This document shows, one piece after another, positions 34,889 through 43,689 of a stretch of 64,000 nucleotides of DNA. Location of the stretch: contig NZ_CP113527.1 of the NCBI RefSeq assembly GCF_028877475.1, positions 1,729,501-1,793,500 of the forward strand. The letters run 5' to 3'. Origin of the DNA: Lysinibacillus irui. Its GTDB lineage: Bacteria; Bacillota; Bacilli; Bacillales_A; Planococcaceae. The notes below the pieces were generated by a model. It did no database searches. It was not told the DNA's origin and worked only from the letters and a program-made list of their open reading frames with translations. The stretch's first letter is position 1. Every line of letters begins with the position of its first letter. The translations under genes and the position numbers were made by a program.

Positions 34889-35566
34889 TTACTTCAACGA
34901 TTTATTTAAACTGTTGATGATTAAAGATACCTCTAACAAGTCATCGATGATGGCATCGGCCTTAACATGATCCCATTGAGAATCCCTTTTCCAAATGCCT
35001 TTCATTCCAACACGCTGTGCACCTTTCACATCATTTTCAGGATGATCTCCAATAAAAATACATTCATTTGGGAGCACATGTAGCTTTTCTAATGCTCTAT
35101 TAAATATCTCGGGGTTTGGTTTTTTAATCCCTTCCCACTCGGATACAAATATGACATCAACATACTTGTCTATTCCTAACGCTTTCATATTTTCCATTTG
35201 GAATTGCCCATAGCCATTGGTAATGATGCCCAAGGCGATATGGTCGCTTTTCAATTTTTCTAACATATGAAGAAGATGAGGAAAAGGAACACAGTGATTG
35301 TTGAAATTATTAATGTAATCTTGAAGAAGTTCTTCCCATGATAGTGTGTCTATATTAAATTCAGCAACAAGTTGCTGATAGACTGTATCCTTCCATACAT
35401 ATCCCAGCTGATCTAATTGGATAAAACGAGACATATAGCGCTCTTTTGGAATATGTTTTACTAATTCGCCTAGGCGGTCATATTGCTTCGCTATGAATTT
35501 TTTTACGGAGGCATCTCTATTTAATAACGTTCCATCTAAATCAAATAATGCTGCTTTTATTCCCAT
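34889..35566 (-). CDS. HAD-superfamily hydrolase
   Basis: This 225-residue phosphatase-like protein has FDLDGTLLNRD (motif I), GIITNGYGQFQ (motif II), KKPNPEIFNRALEKL (motif III) and FIGDHPENDVKG (motif IV). It is a paralogue in plan of the HAD gene at 22136, with about the same length and cap position. Monocistronic on the minus strand between two terminators. Substrate not predictable. Confidence 0.9.
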   Translation of the reverse strand: MGIKAALFDLDGTLLNRDASVKKFIAKQYDRLGELVKHIPKERYMSRFIQLDQLGYVWKDTVYQQLVAEFNIDTLSWEELLQDYINNFNNHCVPFPHLLHMLEKLKSDHIALGIITNGYGQFQMENMKALGIDKYVDVIFVSEWEGIKKPNPEIFNRALEKLHVLPNECIFIGDHPENDVKGAQRVGMKGIWKRDSQWDHVKADAIIDDLLEVSLIINSLNKSLK

Positions 35567-35587
35567 GACCTACACTCCTTTTTATAT

Positions 35588-35622
35588 AAAAAAATAGTTG
35601 AAGATTTCCTCAACTATTTTTT
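35588..35622. terminator. Bidirectional terminator between HAD gene and spo0M
   Basis: AAAAAATAGTTGA and TCAACTATTTTTT form a symmetrical stem with an 8-nt loop, ending the minus-strand Spo0M gene just 8 nt after its stop. Confidence 0.88.
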
Positions 35623-35629
35623 CTAGGAT

Positions 35630-36397
35630 CTAGATATGTTTGGAGATGATTTGCTGAAGCTTCGCCTGGAGTGCAGGTACGTCATGCATAGTAATGGTTG
35701 TTCGAACATAGCTTTCATCCATATCTAATGCCTCCGCAAAGAAGCTACCAATGCCTCTTACTTTACGATCAATTTGCATGTAAATTTCTGCTGAGTGGTT
35801 GGATTGCGAAAGGAAGACGATTTCAAGCTCATCTAAATGTCCTCTAAATGGACCTGTTGGCACAAATTCAAACTCCTGCACAAATGGGTAATAGCCTCGG
35901 AAGCGGGAAGGGGCTTGTTGGCATTCCGCTTCACGTAAACGAAAACCTAACCCACGAATAGCATCTAGGATGTGGTCTGCCAGCATTGTTGGCTCCACTC
36001 GAATATAATCCTTATCACTTGGATCGACAGCGTTCTTTATATCAAGACCTGTTTGAATCCAGACCTGTGTTTTACCTGCAGTAATGGGTGTTTCAAATGG
36101 CAGTGTGAGCGAAATTGGAAAGATCTTTTCCTCACCAGCACCTAGTAAGAACGGCTCTGACACTTTCAATTTTTGCAGTGTGGCAACCTCTGTATGTTTA
36201 TGGTCATTCGACTCTCGAATATAAGTTGTATTAACTGATAGATAGATCGTATCGACTTGCTGCTCAACTTGACCACCACGCACGATAATTTCGCCTTGCA
36301 TGACCTCACCAGCGCGATAAGTATCCTTTTCTAATCGAGTATCCACTGTTGCTGAACCGATTCCAATACTTGCTAATGCTTTATGAAAAAAAGACAT
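35630..36397 (-). CDS. spo0M: Sporulation-control protein Spo0M
   Basis: This 255-residue arrestin-like protein has MSFFHKALASIGIGSATVDT at the start and DTYRAGEVMQGEIIVRGGQVEQQVD, the first beta-sandwich of the Spo0M family. The second sandwich contains GYYPFVQEFEFVP. In B. subtilis it influences early sporulation and the cytoskeleton. The RBS is on the minus strand just above 36397 (AGGAGGAATGA). Supports a spore-forming host. Confidence 0.93.
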   Translation of the reverse strand: MSFFHKALASIGIGSATVDTRLEKDTYRAGEVMQGEIIVRGGQVEQQVDTIYLSVNTTYIRESNDHKHTEVATLQKLKVSEPFLLGAGEEKIFPISLTLPFETPITAGKTQVWIQTGLDIKNAVDPSDKDYIRVEPTMLADHILDAIRGLGFRLREAECQQAPSRFRGYYPFVQEFEFVPTGPFRGHLDELEIVFLSQSNHSAEIYMQIDRKVRGIGSFFAEALDMDESYVRTTITMHDVPALQAKLQQIISKHI

Positions 36398-36626
36398 CTT
36401 TCATTCCTCCTACTGACATGTTTAGCTATACATACGCACAGATGGAAAAAAGGTTTCAAGGCTAGCCAATTTTTCGCTATACTATTTGAAAAGCGAAACA
36501 GGGAAAGGAATGGAAGGTAGCAGTCAAAGACGGAGAACTTTAGGTTTTTTTGTTCATGGCTGCACCATTTATTCACATTTTCGTTTTATAATGGTAAAAG
36601 TAGTACTAGATAGAAGGTGTGTTTGT
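36398..36626. other. Intergenic region between divergent spo0M and DsbD-like gene
   Basis: About 230 nt without a supported gene. TATAAT at 36588-36593 could be the -10 of the downstream membrane protein gene, but no good -35 box was found 16-18 nt upstream. Nothing else recognised. Confidence 0.4.
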
Positions 36627-37361
36627 ATGTATCGTATGATGTCAGCTGTCAGTCAGTTTATAAGCGACCCTATTTCACAATTTTTAAATGGCTATGAGCA
36701 TTCTGCATTTGCTATGACCGTTCTTCTGGGCCTTCTTGGTGCACTTGCTCCGTGTCAGTTAACGGGTAATATGAGTGCAATAACGTATTATGGCAATCGA
36801 ACATTGCAACTGAAAAGTAACTGGCAGGAGATTGTGCTCTTTATGCTTGGGAAAGTGCTTGTATTTAGCGGTCTTGGACTCTTCGCTTGGCTTTTTGGTC
36901 AATCCTTTGAAACAAAGATGACTCAATACTTTCCCATCTTTCGTCAAGCTATTGGACCAATCATGCTGATAACAGGCCTCGTGCTAATAGGTCTATTCAA
37001 ATTAAAGTTTTTATATCGCCTATCCTCTCTATTACCGCCAGTTGTAAAAGCAGGGAAATTGGGCTCCTTCCTCATGGGCGCTAGTTTTGCCATTGCCTTT
37101 TGTCCAACCATGTTTGTGCTATTTTTTGGGTGGTTAATGCCAATTGTTGCAAGCACCCCCTATGGCTTAATTTTGCCCAGTGTATTTGGGGTGGCAACTT
37201 CTATACCACTCATTTTGCTACTCGTCTTTATTTATCTATTTGATGCAAAGCGTCTTATAATGCGGACAAGCATAAAGCTAGGGAGGGGAATACAAATAGT
37301 GGCAGGAATATTGTTAGTATTCATTGGTATGACAGATACGATCACCTATTGGGGGATGTAA
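36627..37361 (+). CDS. DsbD/SafE-like six-helix membrane protein
   Basis: This protein of about 244 residues has six to seven hydrophobic helices. The segment LLGLLGALAPCQLTGNMSAI carries the cysteine-containing APC motif of the CcdA/DsbD transmembrane fold, and ASFAIAFCPTMFVLFFGWLM carries the second CP motif. These two Cys-Pro positions are the redox pair in DsbD-type electron transporters, so it may carry thiol reducing power or act as a heavy-metal or sulfur exporter. ATG 36627 with AGAAGGTG is preferred to longer frames without hydrophobic N-termini. Confidence 0.8.
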   Translation: MYRMMSAVSQFISDPISQFLNGYEHSAFAMTVLLGLLGALAPCQLTGNMSAITYYGNRTLQLKSNWQEIVLFMLGKVLVFSGLGLFAWLFGQSFETKMTQYFPIFRQAIGPIMLITGLVLIGLFKLKFLYRLSSLLPPVVKAGKLGSFLMGASFAIAFCPTMFVLFFGWLMPIVASTPYGLILPSVFGVATSIPLILLLVFIYLFDAKRLIMRTSIKLGRGIQIVAGILLVFIGMTDTITYWGM

Positions 37362-37366
37362 AATCC

Positions 37367-37402
37367 AAAACCACTTACCAAGCAGATTGATAAGTGGTTT
37401 TT
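37367..37402. terminator. Terminator shared by convergent genes
   Basis: AAAACCACTTA and TAAGTGGTTTTT enclose a 13-nt loop, with T or A runs on either side. Confidence 0.83.
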
Positions 37403-37431
37403 ATCAAAATAAATAGAAAAAGAATAGCTAA

Positions 37432-37959
37432 TCATTCAACATTTGCCTCTGAATCGCTCCATTTATAGTAAACAAATTTTTGGCTTTGTCCATTCATGTC
37501 AAATTCATCATCACTCGTGCCAATGTATTTAAATCCATTTTTCTCTAATATTTTTTGAGAGGCAATATTATTCGTCGTTGTTTTCGCTGCAATATGTTTG
37601 ATTCCTAGATTGCTTACCATTGCCAATAATAACTTTAACGCCTTATTCGCCAATCCTTTACCTATATGCTCTTCGCCAACTCTATAACCAACATGGCCAA
37701 GCTGTTGACTTTTATCAATGTCAACTAAATTTATTCTTCCAACAATTTGTCCATTGTCATTTTTTATTAAATAAAAATAAGATATGTCTTGGGCTTGTTC
37801 TTCTATTAATAGCTCATTTTTCTCTTTAAAAATTTTATACTCATAATAATCATGTCCACGACTAGGTACCATTTTTTCGAAATATGTCCTATTTTTAAGC
37901 TCAAATTCATATAAACGCTCAAGATCAGCGTGTTCTAATTTTTCTAGTATAATATTCAT
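37432..37959 (-). CDS. GNAT N-acetyltransferase (RimJ/RimL-like)
   Basis: This 175-residue acetyl-CoA-dependent transferase has the beta-4/alpha-3 region GHVGYRVGEEHIGKGLANKAL, where the V-G-x-x-x-x-G-x-G/A loop holds acetyl-CoA, and the late TTNNIASQKILEKNGF helix typical of the RimJ branch. It follows a SnoaL-like gene by 34 nt on the same strand. Substrate unknown; RimJ-like members modify protein N-termini or small amines. Confidence 0.88.
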   Translation of the reverse strand: MNIILEKLEHADLERLYEFELKNRTYFEKMVPSRGHDYYEYKIFKEKNELLIEEQAQDISYFYLIKNDNGQIVGRINLVDIDKSQQLGHVGYRVGEEHIGKGLANKALKLLLAMVSNLGIKHIAAKTTTNNIASQKILEKNGFKYIGTSDDEFDMNGQSQKFVYYKWSDSEANVE

Positions 37960-37993
37960 ATAATCCCCTTTTTCTATTTAAGTAAAATATTGT

Positions 37994-38416
37994 TTAGTTT
38001 GAGATAAAGCTGTCAGCATGGAGATGCTCACAATACTCTCTGATTAAAGTCCAGTCATTTTGCTCTTTGCGGAATCGTTGAATAAATAATTTGACAACAT
38101 CAAGTAGTTTTCCTTCGATTTCAAACGTGACCCAAAACGTTGCAATCACTTCATTTTCAGTTGCAGGGGTGATATGCAGTACTTTAAAATGCCATTTTGG
38201 TTGACGACCTTCATATTGTTGATACGCTTGTTCCCAGCCCATTTTTGCCTCCTCGTAGCCCCAATCCGAAATATTGGCTTCTGGTCCCGCCCAGCGTATG
38301 GCGATTTCCTTTGACAAAAAGGCATTCATTTCTTCGGCATTACAGCCATTCCAAACATCTTGATAGTGTTGGAAAAAGTGTTCAAACTCTTTGAGTAATG
38401 TATCTGTAGCTGGCAT
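37994..38416 (-). CDS. SnoaL/NTF2-like (DUF4440-type) protein
   Basis: This 140-residue protein has a cone-shaped NTF2-like fold pattern: an N-terminal helix (LLKEFEHFFQHYQDVWNG), a variable pocket region, and two long strands (KWHFKVLHITPATENEVIATF, then KLLDVVKLFIQRFRKEQNDW). Enzymatic members cannot be distinguished from binding proteins by sequence alone. First gene of a two-gene minus-strand unit with the GNAT gene. Confidence 0.75.
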   Translation of the reverse strand: MPATDTLLKEFEHFFQHYQDVWNGCNAEEMNAFLSKEIAIRWAGPEANISDWGYEEAKMGWEQAYQQYEGRQPKWHFKVLHITPATENEVIATFWVTFEIEGKLLDVVKLFIQRFRKEQNDWTLIREYCEHLHADSFISN

Positions 38417-38908
38417 GAAAATACCTCCCGTAGAATTGTCTTTATTTTATGGTTCTAATAAAAGATTCCGTTCCTGAGAGTGGTTATATATAGAATAACA
38501 TAAATTCCAATATTATGAATTATCTAATAACAAAAAGGTAGCTGATGTTTGCTTTTATTAAAAGTAAGTTATAATTATCCACATTTTAGTTTTACCAAGG
38601 AGATGTATCGATAGTAGAGCTACTATTTCATCGGTAATGAAAACACATTTTTTTCAATCTACACTAGGTATGGATATTGTTCAAAATATGCCTTGTTTCC
38701 ACCTAATACCTTGGATACTATAATGGTAAGGAATTAATTAATTGGATTACTATTCCAAAAAGTAGCCTCATTATGATGAATGGAGCGCTTAGTCGATTGT
38801 GGAGATACTAAAGGTTGTCTGTGTCAAAAGGAAGTGTTTTACACAGTACGTAAAACTATTTGTTGGACTCTCAGTTCTAAGTTCAAAAGTTGGAGGAATA
38901 GAAAATCT
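38417..38908. other. Intergenic region carrying left copy of a 20-bp direct repeat
   Basis: About 490 nt without a supported gene upstream of the hydrolase lipoprotein. It contains AAAAAGGTAGCTGATGTTTG at 38532-38551, identical to 40035-40054 at the other side of the hydrolase gene. An open frame from 38780 into the hydrolase lacks an RBS and precedes the signal peptide, so it is read as leader. No clear promoter was found. Confidence 0.6.
38532..38551 (+). repeat. 20-bp direct repeat, left copy
   Basis: Identical to the sequence at 40035-40054; the two copies flank a 1.5-kb block that holds only the alpha/beta-hydrolase lipoprotein gene. The right copy is the left arm of a terminator hairpin; the left copy lacks the matching arm. 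Confidence 0.85.
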
Positions 38909-39826
38909 ATGAACATCTCTCTTAAAAAGACAATAAAGTTACTTGCATTGCTCATTTTGTTAGTAACAATTACAGGCTGCACCACAAAGCCTGTGTCTTC
39001 AAATGCCGATCAATCTTTATCTAATCAACACCAAGGTACTGCTCCTAAAACCGAGACCATAAATGAAACGTTACCTGCTGAAGTGACAAATATACCATCA
39101 AACCCAGCGGTTGAGTATGAACCTGCCTGGCCAGATCGAGCGGTAAAGTCTTCTAGAGGACATCTTGTGAATAGTTGTGTTCCAGATGAGCTACGCGATC
39201 AAGCAACGACACTGACTACCAGTGATGGGGTATATCTTTCGGCACTTGTGCTTGGTAGCGGAAATAAAGGAGTCCTACTAGCACATGAGCAAGGTTATTC
39301 CATTTGCTCTTTTCTTGACATGGGAACGGAACTGGCAGACAACGGTTATTTAGTTATTATTCCTGAATATCGTAATCACGGTGCCTCACAGAAAATCGAA
39401 CTAAATGATCATATAGAGCTTGATGCAGATGTAGCCTTAAACGAACTAAAACGAATGGGTGCAAAAAGAGTATTTTTGGCAGGAGCATCATGTGGTGGTA
39501 CAACAGCAATCGTTGCAGGCGTCCGTCAAGAGCTTCCTATTGAGGGACTAATTATTCTTTCTTCTCCTGCACAATGTTCAAACCTTGATGCAATTCCAAG
39601 TGTCAAAAAGATTAAAGCGCCATCCTTGTTTGTTTTTTCACCTGGTGATTATGGAGGCAGTATTGAAAAACATGTGCGCCAATTATATCAAGAATCTGGA
39701 GCAACTGATAAAGAGCTAATTGTGGACGAGAGCGGTTATCACGGAACAGATATGTACCATAGGGGGCAGGACGGTGACGTATTAAAGACGCGACTCATTG
39801 ACTTTGTTAAAAAGGAATTTAAATGA
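38909..39826 (+). CDS. Alpha/beta-hydrolase lipoprotein
   Basis: This 305-residue surface lipoprotein has signal peptide MNISLKKTIKLLALLILLVT and lipobox TITGC. A disordered linker (residues 20-75) precedes the hydrolase fold. The nucleophile elbow is AGASCGGTTA (Ser), the acid is likely in FSPGDYGGS, and the histidine in ESGYHGTDM, giving a full triad in order. It resembles dienelactone-hydrolase/BAAT-type esterases. ATG 38909 follows TTGGAGG by 11 nt. It lies in a block flanked by direct repeats, which hints at acquisition or rearrangement. Confidence 0.85.
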   Translation: MNISLKKTIKLLALLILLVTITGCTTKPVSSNADQSLSNQHQGTAPKTETINETLPAEVTNIPSNPAVEYEPAWPDRAVKSSRGHLVNSCVPDELRDQATTLTTSDGVYLSALVLGSGNKGVLLAHEQGYSICSFLDMGTELADNGYLVIIPEYRNHGASQKIELNDHIELDADVALNELKRMGAKRVFLAGASCGGTTAIVAGVRQELPIEGLIILSSPAQCSNLDAIPSVKKIKAPSLFVFSPGDYGGSIEKHVRQLYQESGATDKELIVDESGYHGTDMYHRGQDGDVLKTRLIDFVKKEFK

Positions 39827-40034
39827 TGTGTACTCAAAAAGAGGATGGTAATAACCCAATCTAATTTAATGTAACAAGGGCTACTCATGGAATATGCAAA
39901 GCTTACCTGGTAAACAGAAGAAAGGACATGCTTTATTGGAGTTACATTAAAATGGGCATTACTGTTTTTGGCCAAATTGACTATGTAATGTGATCGTACT
40001 GTAAGTTTTTCAATAAGCGATGCAATAATGAGGA

Positions 40035-40069
40035 AAAAAGGTAGCTGATGTTTGAATCAGCTACCTTTT
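40035..40069. terminator. Bidirectional terminator; left arm is the right copy of the 20-bp repeat
   Basis: AAAAAGGTAGCTGA and TCAGCTACCTTTT form a stem with an 8-nt loop. It ends the minus-strand NhaC gene five bases after its stop and the plus-strand hydrolase unit. Confidence 0.88.
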
Positions 40070-40073
40070 GTTA

Positions 40074-41453
40074 TTAATCAAGCCTTGTTAACGTTTTGCC
40101 ACTCCAACCAAAAATAACGGTTAGAATAGGCCCTAGTAGACAGAAGAAGGTAAAGGGAAGATAAGCTAACGTAGATATATCAAGAACACTTGCTATGAAA
40201 ATACCACAAACACTCCAAGGGACAAGAGGATTGACTACCGTACCTGCATCCTCCATCACGCGAGAAAGATTTTTTGGGGCCAAGCCGACCTTCGCAAATT
40301 GTGCTTTAAATGCCTCACCCGTTAATAAAATGGATAGGTACTGCTCACCGATCAATGTATTGACACCGATGCCCGTAATCGCTGCACCTGTAATAACAGA
40401 GCCAGCACTTTTAAACAAGCTTTCAACTTTCGTTAAGATGCTTTGAATAATGCCTAGTGTAAATAGTAAGCCACCCATTGTTAAGGCAAGTAAAACAAGA
40501 GCAATGGTAAATAGCATACTATTCATTCCACCGCGAGTTAGCAGAGCATCTATTTCTTTATTACCAGTTTGAGAGACATAGCCATCAAAAAGCATCTTGA
40601 AGACATCTGCAGCAGGCAATGGTTCATGAATATAGGCAAGTCCTACTCCCAGAATAGACACGACTGCCAGTGTAATGATAGCTGGTGCTTTATAAAAAGT
40701 CATAATAACGAGTACGGCAATAGGTAATAATGTATACCAATGAATAAGTCCTGTAGAGAGTAATCCTTCTTTAAATTGCTCCACTGTATCAAACGAAGTA
40801 GCTGCTCCTGTTGGTGATAAAATAGCGTACAGCACAAAGGAAATCAGGAAAGCAGGAATCGTAGTCCAACCCATATTTTTAATATGCTCAAATAAATCTA
40901 CTCCAACCGTACCAGAGGCAAGATTAGTTGTATCTGATAAAGGTGACATTTTATCACCAAAGAAGGCACCAGAAACAATTGCTCCAGCTGTGATAGTTAA
41001 CGAGATGTCCATAGCACCTGCAATGCCCATAAAGGCTACACCGACAGTGGCTACTGTTGTTAAGGAGCTACCGACAGACACACCGACAATGCTACAAATT
41101 AAAAAGACAATAGCAAAGAAAAAGTTAGGTGAAACGGTTAAAAAACCATAATAGATAAGGGTAGGAATCGTTCCTCCCATAATCCAGCTCGAAATCAAGA
41201 TGCCAATAAAGAAAAAGATAAATACAGCGCCAAGTCCAGCACTAGCACCTGCAATCATACCGCCTTCAAGATCACGAAAGGGTACTTTTTTTAGTAGTCC
41301 ATAGGCTAGTAAAAGTGAAATGACTAGAAAAATGGGAATGTGGGGTGTTGCTTTTAAATAGCCGATACTAAAAGCCATTGTGGCTATAATGATAAGTATA
41401 ATAAAGCCTGCCTCAATAAATCGAGGGTTACTCTTAGCTTCTATTCGAAACAT
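40074..41453 (-). CDS. nhaC: Na+/H+ antiporter NhaC family
   Basis: This 459-residue antiporter has about eleven to twelve helices. The NhaC family blocks IVGVSVGSSLTTVATVGVAFMGIA and SGAFFGDKMSPLSDTTNLASG, with conserved charged residues inside the membrane, are present. It expels Na+ in exchange for protons, useful at high pH or salt. It has its own promoter with consensus -35 and -10 boxes and a leader hairpin. Some family members exchange malate and lactate; the absence of linked malolactate genes favours cation exchange. Confidence 0.9.
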   Translation of the reverse strand: MFRIEAKSNPRFIEAGFIILIIIATMAFSIGYLKATPHIPIFLVISLLLAYGLLKKVPFRDLEGGMIAGASAGLGAVFIFFFIGILISSWIMGGTIPTLIYYGFLTVSPNFFFAIVFLICSIVGVSVGSSLTTVATVGVAFMGIAGAMDISLTITAGAIVSGAFFGDKMSPLSDTTNLASGTVGVDLFEHIKNMGWTTIPAFLISFVLYAILSPTGAATSFDTVEQFKEGLLSTGLIHWYTLLPIAVLVIMTFYKAPAIITLAVVSILGVGLAYIHEPLPAADVFKMLFDGYVSQTGNKEIDALLTRGGMNSMLFTIALVLLALTMGGLLFTLGIIQSILTKVESLFKSAGSVITGAAITGIGVNTLIGEQYLSILLTGEAFKAQFAKVGLAPKNLSRVMEDAGTVVNPLVPWSVCGIFIASVLDISTLAYLPFTFFCLLGPILTVIFGWSGKTLTRLD

Positions 41454-41504
41454 GTGAATCCTCCTAATAAACTTTTACGCTTCAATGCGGTGAAGCCCAA
41501 AAGT

Positions 41505-41538
41505 ATTATAGCACGCTAATAATTTTTGTCAATTGACA
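41505..41538 (-). promoter_or_regulatory. nhaC promoter with palindrome over the -35 box
   Basis: On the minus strand TTGACA (41527-41532), 16 nt and TATAAT (41505-41510) form a consensus promoter. The -35 box is half of a perfect 12-bp palindrome, TGTCAATTGACA (41527-41538), so a second TTGACA faces the other way. The palindrome might be an operator. The leader can form a hairpin GCTTCA/TGAAGC (about 41480-41497). Confidence 0.75.
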
Positions 41539-41539
41539 G

Positions 41540-41984
41540 AAATTTGGAGGTCTTATCATCTCGATATTTGCAGCGATTGTGTATAAGCAGTTAGAACGTC
41601 GAGCATAACAAGCATAAGAGCGAATAATACTCTGATAAAAGACAAAAAATAACAATGAAATTCCATCATTTTCATGTAAATTTCGTTTACAATTCCTTAA
41701 CATTTCACATCATAAACAAAAAAGCAGAAAAAAGTTCATTTCAAGTGTTTTTGTAAAAACAAAAGAAAAAATGGTCATATTTAAAGAAAAAACACTGATT
41801 TTTATTAACAGATTTCCAGCGTTTTCAACTTGAAAAACAGCTTAAAAATAAATGTGGCAAATTTTATATTACATTTTTGTAAAATCAATATCTTTGTGTT
41901 TAAAATTTTGTAGAATTGTGTAAATGTTTTGTTATGATGATTCAGAAATCCACAAATTAATTTTTACTTAACAGGAGGAACAGG
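41540..41984. other. AT-rich intergenic leader before the phosphate transport genes
   Basis: About 440 nt, very AT-rich, with no supported gene. The last 90 nt contain a TGTTATGAT-type extended -10 (about 41930-41939) that may drive the YkaA-Pit operon, without a convincing -35. A minus-strand frame of 65 codons at 41506-41703 has no RBS and overlaps the nhaC promoter, so it is not called. Confidence 0.4.
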
Positions 41985-42608
41985 ATGTTCAACTCAAATA
42001 AGCAAGATCCATTTTTTCAGTCTTTATTAAAAATCGCAAAAAATGTGAATGAAGGTATTTATTATGCACACAATGCCCGCATTCAAGATGATATAGATTC
42101 TTTAAAAGAAATTGCAGATACAATGAAGCAGTATGAAACAAGTGGAGATAAATTAATTCATGAACTCATTGTGATGCTAAATAAATCTTTTATGACGCCA
42201 ATCGAGCGTGAGGATATTTTAGCATTAGCGAATAAACTTGATGATGTCATTGATGGAATGGAAGGCTGTATTGCTCATTTCAATATGTATAACTTAACAG
42301 AAGTAACAGAGCCTATGCGCCAATTCCTTTCATATATTGCCAAGAGTACAGATGAAATGGTACAAGCCATGGAACTTTTAAATAGTAAAAAGCTTGTAGA
42401 AATGCGTAAACATGCTATTCAAATTAAGGATAATGAGCGTGAATGTGATGAAATTTTCCGTTCTTCGATGAAGCAGTTATTTATCCAGGAAAAAGATCCA
42501 ATGCGCTTAATTGTCTTCAAAGATATTTACGAGCAATTTGAGGATATTGCGGATAGCTGCCAAACAGTAGCAAACACAATTGAAACAATAATTATGCGTA
42601 ATGCGTAA
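41985..42608 (+). CDS. DUF47/PhoU-like protein (YkaA type)
   Basis: This 207-residue cytoplasmic helical protein has the DUF47 pattern DPFFQSLLKIAKNVNEG, then paired metal-binding-type E/D-rich helices (EREDILALANKLDDVIDGMEG and DNERECDEIFRSSMKQLF). Such proteins accompany Pit phosphate transporters and are thought to adjust their activity, like PhoU for Pst. The Pit gene starts 15 nt later. RBS AGGAGGAACAGG is strong. Confidence 0.92.
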   Translation: MFNSNKQDPFFQSLLKIAKNVNEGIYYAHNARIQDDIDSLKEIADTMKQYETSGDKLIHELIVMLNKSFMTPIEREDILALANKLDDVIDGMEGCIAHFNMYNLTEVTEPMRQFLSYIAKSTDEMVQAMELLNSKKLVEMRKHAIQIKDNERECDEIFRSSMKQLFIQEKDPMRLIVFKDIYEQFEDIADSCQTVANTIETIIMRNA

Positions 42609-42623
42609 GATGGAGTGTACGAA

Positions 42624-43640
42624 ATGGATACGATCTTATTAATCACCATACTAGTCGTTATATTCGCGCTTGTATTCGACTTTATTAACGGCTTCCATGA
42701 TACAGCAAATGCCATTGCCACTTCTGTATCAACACGTGCATTAAAGCCACGTACAGCCGTATACATGGCTGCGGTAATGAACTTCGTCGGAGCGATTACA
42801 TTCGTTGGGGTAGCAAAAGCGTTAACAAAAGATATTGTAGACCCATTTACCTTAAATGCTTATGATGGCGATATTACGGGTTCGGTCGTTATTTTAGCGG
42901 CCTTATTATCAGCCATAACATGGAATTTACTTACATGGTATTTTGGGATTCCATCAAGTTCTTCTCATACGTTAATTGGTTCTGTTGCAGGTGCAGCCAT
43001 TGCGGCAGCCGGATTTGATATTTTGAACTATGCTGGGTTTATTAAAATTATCCAAGCATTAATTTTTTCACCACTACTAGCTTTTGCAGCTGGTTTCCTG
43101 ATGATGACAATATTGAAGGTCATCTTTAAGGATATGAATTTATACCGTACGAATAAAGGCTTCCGAACAATGCAAATCGGGACGGCAGCCTTACAATCAT
43201 TCACACACGGAACAAACGATGCGCAAAAAGCCATGGGGATTATTACACTCGCTTTAATTGCGGGTGGTCTACACCAAGGAGATGATATTCCATTCTGGGT
43301 ACGTTTTGCAGCGGCCACAGCAATGGGTCTTGGTACATCTGTAGGTGGTTATAAAATCATCAAAACCGTTGGTGGTAAGATTATGAAAATTCGCCCAGTG
43401 AATGGGGTAGCGGCTGACTTAGCTTCTGCTTCGATCATCTTCGGTGCGACATTAATTCACTTACCAGTTTCTACAACACATGTTATTTCTTCTTCTATCA
43501 TGGGTGTAGGTACCGCACACCGTGTCAAAGGCGTTAAATGGGGAATGGCACGTAAAATCGTCACAACATGGGTCATCACCATGCCAATATCAGCTGTCAT
43601 GGCCGCATTAATTTACTATATTTTAAGTCTATTTTTCTAG
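42624..43640 (+). CDS. pit: Low-affinity inorganic phosphate transporter Pit
   Basis: This permease of about 338 residues has the two inverted PHO4 signature repeats: FDFINGFHDTANAIATSVSTRAL near the start and LQSFTHGTNDAQKAMGIITLAL in the middle, both with the G-F/T-x-D/N-D-x-A/Q motif. About ten helices. It takes up phosphate as a metal-phosphate complex with protons. ATG 42624 is favoured by TGGAGTG six nt upstream; a GTG at 42615 overlaps that site. A perfect terminator follows, then the second repeat array. Confidence 0.93.
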   Translation: MDTILLITILVVIFALVFDFINGFHDTANAIATSVSTRALKPRTAVYMAAVMNFVGAITFVGVAKALTKDIVDPFTLNAYDGDITGSVVILAALLSAITWNLLTWYFGIPSSSSHTLIGSVAGAAIAAAGFDILNYAGFIKIIQALIFSPLLAFAAGFLMMTILKVIFKDMNLYRTNKGFRTMQIGTAALQSFTHGTNDAQKAMGIITLALIAGGLHQGDDIPFWVRFAAATAMGLGTSVGGYKIIKTVGGKIMKIRPVNGVAADLASASIIFGATLIHLPVSTTHVISSSIMGVGTAHRVKGVKWGMARKIVTTWVITMPISAVMAALIYYILSLFF

Positions 43641-43646
43641 TTCGCT

Positions 43647-43679
43647 AAGGAATGCACAATCACTGTGCATTCCTTTTTT
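43647..43679 (+). terminator. Terminator of the pit operon
   Basis: AAGGAATGCACA and TGTGCATTCCTT form a perfect 12-bp stem with a 5-nt loop, then TTTT. It marks the left border of array 2. Confidence 0.92.
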
Positions 43680-43689
43680 GTTTGGTGCT

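Noticed and set aside
38780-38908. N-terminal extension of the hydrolase lipoprotein
   Set aside because: The extension has no RBS and would place 43 residues before an otherwise perfect lipoprotein signal peptide.
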